From Paraburkholderia caribensis (lineage in GTDB: Bacteria; Pseudomonadota; Gammaproteobacteria; Burkholderiales; Burkholderiaceae): a DNA stretch of 64,000 nucleotides. The position numbers were made by a program, and so were the translations under genes. The stretch spans positions 496,001-560,000 of the forward strand of contig NZ_CP026102.1 of the NCBI RefSeq assembly GCF_002902945.1, given 5' to 3'. Below the pieces are notes generated by a model. That model searched no databases, was not told the origin of the DNA, and worked only from the letters and a program-made list of their open reading frames with translations. Below are positions 59,907 through 64,000 of the stretch, piece after piece. The first letter of the stretch is position 1. The number at the start of each line of letters is the position of its first letter.

Positions 59907-62240
59907 GTGGATTATTACCCCTCGAACTCGCTTCCTGTTGCCCCTGAGGTTGAGCGCGGGCAACTCACCGCTCGAGAAATGCTCAACCTGATGCGGGACC
60001 ACATCTGGGAAATCGTGGCGGCCACCGTCGCGGTGTTTCTGCTCGCGGTCGCGTACCAGCTGATTGCCACGCCCGTCTATTCGGCGGATGTGCTCGTGCG
60101 CGTCGATCCGCCCGAGCCCAACGCGCTCGGTCTCGCGCTACAGACCCAGGAGGCGCTTCCGCCGCCCGCGCCGTCACCCAGCACGGAAATGGGCGTGATG
60201 CGCAGCCGTTCGGTGCTCGACCCCGTGATCGACCGATATCGCTTCGATGTCTCGGTGAAGCCTCGGCGCATCCCGATCCTCGGCGACATTGCAGACAGGT
60301 TCTCGACGCCAGGCGAGCCGAATGGCGCATGGCTCGGCCTGAAGTCGTTCGCGTGGGGCGGCGAGGTCGTCAAGGTCGGTTACCTGAATGTTCCGCAGAA
60401 TCTCGAAGAAGAGAAGCTGAGTCTCGTTGCGCTAGGCGACGGCGCATATGAACTGTTAGGTCCGTCGGGCGAATTTCTGATCAAGGGCACGGTCGGCAAG
60501 CCCGCCGAAGGCAACGGCATTTCGGTGCTGATCAACCAGCTTGCCGCGCGGGCAGGCACGCACTTCGAGGTGATCCGCTGGAACGCGGTGGATGCGACCA
60601 AGCGCTTCATGGACGTCGTGAAGATCACGGACAAGGTGAAGGACTCCGGCCTCATCCAGATCGAATACGCGGACAAGAGTCCTTCAAAGGCCGCTGAAGT
60701 CGCGAACGCGCTGGGGCAGCAGTACCTCGTGGCAGCGATCGCCGGTCGTCAATTGAACGACACGCAGACACTGAGTTTCATCAAGGGCGAATTGCCGCGC
60801 CTGCTTGCGGACCTGCGCAAATCGGAAGAAGCACTCAAGAGCTTCCGCGCGAAGTCCAATTCGATGCAGCCGACCACGGAAGCGCAATCCTATCTGCAAG
60901 GCGGCCTCGATCTCGACCGGCAGATTGCCAGTCTGGAACTGCAACGCACGCAACTGCTGGACAAGTACGCGCCGGGAAGCCGCTGGATTCAAAGCATCGA
61001 TACTCAGCTTGCGCAACTGAAGAAGACGAAATCCGAGTTCGACGGACGCTTTCAGGGCATGCCTGCGTCCGAGCGTGAGAGTGTCGACCTGATTCGTGCG
61101 CAGAAGGTCGCTGAAACGGTCTACATGGGCATGGTGCAGAAGGCCGAGCAATTGACGGTGCGTCGTGCGAGCACCACGGGTGGCGCGCACATTCTCGATT
61201 CGGCCGTGCGGCCGCATCGCCCCGTCAAGCCCGATCCGCTGATCGTGCTCCCGGGTGGCTTCGTGCTCGGTCTCGTGGCGGGCGTGTTTATCGTCTTCAT
61301 GCGCCGTCACGTGCTGGTCGGCGTAACGGACCCGCGCTATGTCGAGCGTCGTCTGAGTGTGCCTGTCGTCGGCGAAGTGCTGTTCAGTCATCAGCAATCG
61401 CTGCTCGATCGCGGCCTGCCGGCCGCCGCGCGCAAGCCATTGCCGGGCGCAGGCGGGCGCGGTGCACTGCCGATGCAGCGCGGCGCGGAGGGAGGCGAGT
61501 CGGCAACGGGCGAAAAGATCGACCCGTCGTTCGGTACCTCGGGCAACAAGATTCTTGCCGAACGCTTCCCGCATGACGCATCGGTTGAAGCGTTACGCGA
61601 AGTCCGCACGGCAATGGCGCGAGATCTTGCGCATACGCGCAACAACATCGTGATGGTGACGGGACCGACCACATCGGCGGGCAAGAGCTTCGTCGCGGCG
61701 AACCTCGCGACACTGCATGCGGAGGCAGGGTCGCGGGTCGCGCTGATCGACGGCGACATGCGCCGTGGCCATCTCGCGGCATTCTTCGGCCAGAACAATC
61801 GCGGCGGTCTTTCCGAAGTACTCGCCGAACGGATGCCGCTGCGCGACGCGTTGCGGCAAGTCGGGATTGAAGGCGTGACCTTCATGTCGTGCGGGGCGCG
61901 CCCGGAGAACCCTGCGGCATTGCTCACGCGGCCGCGCTTCAGGGAAATATTGCAGCGGCTCGGCAATCACTTCGACATGGTGATCGTCGACACACCGCCG
62001 TTCCTCGCCGTGACGGACGCGTCCATCATCGCGAACGAAACCGGCGCGTCGCTGCTCGTGCTGCGTTCGGGCATGCAGACCGAGGAGGAGATTGCCGACA
62101 CGATCAAGAAGATCGAGCGCGCGGGCGGACGTGTTGCCGGCGCTGTCTTCAACGGCATTCCGCTGCGTCGTAGCACGCGCAATTACGGCTACGCGACGAA
62201 CTATGCGAGCGACTTCGGCGAGGTCGAGGCAACCGCCTGA
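59907..62240 (+). CDS. Polysaccharide co-polymerase with tyrosine autokinase domain (Wzc-like)
   Basis: A 777-residue bifunctional protein. I start it at GTG 59907 (VDYYPSN), because AAAGGA lies 8 bases before; the ATG at 59898 is right against that site. It has an N-terminal membrane helix (WEIVAATVAVFLLAVAYQLI), a Wzz-type periplasmic loop with a coiled-coil (residues ~300-410), a second helix (LIVLPGGFVLGLVAGVFIVF) and a C-terminal BY-kinase with Walker A (GPTTSAGKS), Walker A' (VALIDGDMRRG) and Walker B (DMVIVDTPPF). The tail RNYGYATNYASDF has a three-tyrosine cluster for autophosphorylation. It controls polymer length and export. Confidence 0.92.
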   Translation: MDYYPSNSLPVAPEVERGQLTAREMLNLMRDHIWEIVAATVAVFLLAVAYQLIATPVYSADVLVRVDPPEPNALGLALQTQEALPPPAPSPSTEMGVMRSRSVLDPVIDRYRFDVSVKPRRIPILGDIADRFSTPGEPNGAWLGLKSFAWGGEVVKVGYLNVPQNLEEEKLSLVALGDGAYELLGPSGEFLIKGTVGKPAEGNGISVLINQLAARAGTHFEVIRWNAVDATKRFMDVVKITDKVKDSGLIQIEYADKSPSKAAEVANALGQQYLVAAIAGRQLNDTQTLSFIKGELPRLLADLRKSEEALKSFRAKSNSMQPTTEAQSYLQGGLDLDRQIASLELQRTQLLDKYAPGSRWIQSIDTQLAQLKKTKSEFDGRFQGMPASERESVDLIRAQKVAETVYMGMVQKAEQLTVRRASTTGGAHILDSAVRPHRPVKPDPLIVLPGGFVLGLVAGVFIVFMRRHVLVGVTDPRYVERRLSVPVVGEVLFSHQQSLLDRGLPAAARKPLPGAGGRGALPMQRGAEGGESATGEKIDPSFGTSGNKILAERFPHDASVEALREVRTAMARDLAHTRNNIVMVTGPTTSAGKSFVAANLATLHAEAGSRVALIDGDMRRGHLAAFFGQNNRGGLSEVLAERMPLRDALRQVGIEGVTFMSCGARPENPAALLTRPRFREILQRLGNHFDMVIVDTPPFLAVTDASIIANETGASLLVLRSGMQTEEEIADTIKKIERAGGRVAGAVFNGIPLRRSTRNYGYATNYASDFGEVEATA

Positions 62241-62299
62241 TGGCAGGTTGTCCCTACGCAACCCCTGAAAACGGCACAACTTCGTGAGGCGAAGAATCG

Positions 62300-63415
62300 A
62301 TGGCATTCGCGATTAATGGAAAGTTCACATCGCAGCCTGTAACAGGCGTGCAACGGGTCGCATATGAACTCACGAGAGCGATGCAACTGCGTGAGGAACC
62401 GGGCAACGAACTGGAGATATTCGTGCCGCACAACGCGATGGAGCCCGGTGCGTCGCTCAGGCGGCAGCGGCGCTTTCCGTGGCTGCGCGGCACGCTGTGG
62501 GAACAGATCACGCTGCCGCTGGCAGCGAGGGGCCGAACGCTCGTCAATCTGTGCAACACGAATCCGATCCTCAAGCGCAGGCAAGTGGTGATGGTGCACG
62601 ACATGGCCGTCTATGACGCGCCGAATGGTTTTTCGAAGAAGTTCTTGCTGTGGTATCGGCTGTGTTTCTCGATCCTGCCACGAATGGAACCATTCGTGCT
62701 CACGGTATCGGCATTTTCGAAGCGGCGTATCAGCCATCACCTGAAGATCGACGAGTCGCGTATTGCCGTGATCCAGCCGGGTGCGGATCATCTCGATCGC
62801 GTCGTGCCGGATTACGGCGTCATCGATCGCCTGCAACTCCGGGAAGACTCGTACTGCGTGATCGTCGGGAGCCTGGATCCGCGCAAGAATCTGCAGTGCG
62901 TGCTCGAAGCGATCTCGGGCTTGAGCCATTTACGCGACGTGAGATTCGTGATTGTCGGCGGAAAGAACTCGCGCATTTTTGCCAGTGAAGGCATCGAGGC
63001 GATGTCGCGCTCAAAGCAGGTGATATGGGCGGGCTTCGTATCGGACGGCGAGTTGAAGGCGCTCTATCAACGTGCCGGTTGCCTGGTTTTTCCGTCGCTA
63101 TATGAAGGCTTTGGATTGCCGCCGCTCGAGGCCATGTATTGCGGATGCCCTGTGGTCGCTTCGTCGCGCACCTCGATTCCCGAAGCGTGCGGAGACGCCG
63201 CGATGTATTGCGATGCGACGTCGGCGCAAGACGTTGCCGAAAAGATCTCGCTGATGATGAGCGACGGTGCCATCAGGCAACAGTACCGGGTGAAAGGTAT
63301 GGCGCATGCGCGCGAATACCGCTGGGACCGCTCGGCAAAGAGGCTGCTCGACGTGTTGTACGGCAAGGAGAGCGAGCCGCTTTCGGAACTTGCAGCACGT
63401 GTGTCGGCTGGGTGA
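62300..63415 (+). CDS. GT4-family glycosyltransferase
   Basis: A 371-residue GT-B glycosyltransferase. It begins FAINGKFTSQPVTGVQRVAYELTRAM, typical of the GT4 N-terminal domain with a donor loop. The C-terminal domain has VIVGSLDPRKNLQCVLEAI, VIWAGFVSDGELKALYQRA, and the key E-x7-E motif EGFGLPPLEAM. It transfers a sugar from a nucleotide donor to the growing polymer or lipid carrier in the cytoplasm. It is 59 bases after the autokinase gene and 19 before the exported glycosidase gene, in one operon. Confidence 0.88.
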   Translation: MAFAINGKFTSQPVTGVQRVAYELTRAMQLREEPGNELEIFVPHNAMEPGASLRRQRRFPWLRGTLWEQITLPLAARGRTLVNLCNTNPILKRRQVVMVHDMAVYDAPNGFSKKFLLWYRLCFSILPRMEPFVLTVSAFSKRRISHHLKIDESRIAVIQPGADHLDRVVPDYGVIDRLQLREDSYCVIVGSLDPRKNLQCVLEAISGLSHLRDVRFVIVGGKNSRIFASEGIEAMSRSKQVIWAGFVSDGELKALYQRAGCLVFPSLYEGFGLPPLEAMYCGCPVVASSRTSIPEACGDAAMYCDATSAQDVAEKISLMMSDGAIRQQYRVKGMAHAREYRWDRSAKRLLDVLYGKESEPLSELAARVSAG

Positions 63416-63434
63416 GCAACGGACGAGGCAGCCC

Positions 63435-64000
63435 ATGGATCGAATGAATTACCGGCCATCCAGACGACGTGTGCTCGCGGCGTTTGCTGCGCTCGCGTGT
63501 GCGGGCTTGCGGCCCATGCATGCGATGGCAGCAGCCGCAGCCGGTCCGGTCGGCAATCGCGCAGCTCGCAGGATTACCGACATGATCGGAACGAATGGGT
63601 GGCCGGGCTCGGCTGCCGACATCGAGATGTGGCGCAAGATGGGCATCAGCTGGGGGCGTGGGTCAGTCGGGCCCGGTCAGCCGGATGCGCCGACCCAACC
63701 GATGCGCGTCGACAAGACAGGCAATCGCTATGACAGCGATCTGCCCTCCGTCATATTGCGCAATAACCAGAATGGCATCCGGTCCTTGTTGTTTCTCGGC
63801 TATACGCCAAAGTGGAATGCGAGTCTTCCCGGCGACACGAAGTCAGCACCGGAAGATGTCGACGCGTGGGAACGTTATGTGGATGCGGTGGTTCGCAAGT
63901 ACTCTGGACCGCCGTATGGCGTGCGCCATTTCCAGATATGGAATGAAGCGGCGGGACGTTTGTCGGGCGGATTGCCGCAAGCCACTTTCTGGCACGGCCC
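63435..64000 (+). CDS. Exported glycoside-hydrolase-like protein, 3' end missing
   Basis: The first 188 codons of a gene that leaves the window on the right. It starts at ATG 63435 with CGAGG upstream and opens with a Tat-type signal (SRRRVLAAFAALACAGLRP). The mature part has MIGTNGWPGSAADIEMWRKMGISWGRGSV, LPSVILRNNQNGIRSLLFLGYTPKW and DVDAWERYVDAVVRKYSG, then FQIWNEAAG, where the NE pair fits the acid/base of a clan-A (GH39-like) glycosidase. In this polysaccharide operon it is likely a polymer-trimming or lyase-type enzyme. Function assignment is by pattern only. Confidence 0.72.
   Translation, partial: MDRMNYRPSRRRVLAAFAALACAGLRPMHAMAAAAAGPVGNRAARRITDMIGTNGWPGSAADIEMWRKMGISWGRGSVGPGQPDAPTQPMRVDKTGNRYDSDLPSVILRNNQNGIRSLLFLGYTPKWNASLPGDTKSAPEDVDAWERYVDAVVRKYSGPPYGVRHFQIWNEAAGRLSGGLPQATFWHG

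Noticed and set aside
1..64000. CRISPR arrays, rRNA or tRNA genes
   Set aside because: No regularly spaced direct repeats and no rRNA- or tRNA-like sequence caught my eye; a dedicated scan (for example tRNAscan) would be needed to be sure about tRNAs.

Overview
The window reads as one stretch of a Burkholderiales genome, most like Paraburkholderia or Caballeronia. The support is high GC with GC-rich third positions, a CeoR/LlpE/CeoAB/OpcM-type efflux locus (an arrangement described in Burkholderia), duplicated cspA and rpsU genes, and many small lineage-type proteins. I saw no rRNA, tRNA, CRISPR array, intact insertion sequence or prophage. The mix of catabolic, transport and surface-polysaccharide genes with several gene relics suggests an accessory-rich replicon; that is inference.

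Layout. 1-1.3 kb: the end of a quinone-reductase-like gene, then relics of an RpiR regulator and a ketopantoate reductase. 1.3-7.6 kb: small secreted or membrane proteins (one a ribonuclease-fold lipoprotein without its acid/base residues), a cold-shock gene with a clear terminator, and a NanR-like GntR regulator with candidate operators. 7.8-10.8 kb: an RDD protein, the NHEJ protein Ku and a translationally coupled MerR/TPR protein. 11.2-19.5 kb: a methionine-type ABC importer (metQNI) followed by a peptide-type ABC importer whose double ATPase gene carries a frameshift. 20-28.7 kb: LysR regulator, llpE-like hydrolase, three-part RND efflux pump and a convergent TetR gene. 28.8-32.6 kb: a meta-cleavage gallate pathway (dioxygenase, hydratase, aldolase) with an unusual cytoplasmic ModA-like protein. 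32.9-36.9 kb: porin relic, a second rpsU that seems to start at CTG, a second csp gene, and a SulP-STAS-cNMP transporter. 37-49.9 kb: mixed housekeeping and accessory genes (FAD oxidoreductase, an IS3 relic, TPR protein, MFS/DeoR/PhzF-like group, a yqjD/E/K-like membrane-stress group, a second MFS pump, a cupin with an internal deletion, a leucine-rich-repeat protein, ferredoxin-NADP reductase).

50.4-64 kb is the most unusual part: an exopolysaccharide-like region. Two paralogous Tat-type lipoproteins, each with a duplicated WNG/GQFY module in front of a clan-A-like glycosidase domain, sit in two parallel units. Each unit pairs one lipoprotein with a polymer-assembly enzyme (a glycosyltransferase, or a TupA-like ATP-grasp protein) and a GlxA-type AraC regulator. 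These are followed by a Wzc-like tyrosine autokinase, a GT4 glycosyltransferase and the start of a third exported glycosidase-like protein that runs off the window. I infer a regulated system that makes and trims a surface polysaccharide; no such system is named here because I cannot tie it to a characterised one.
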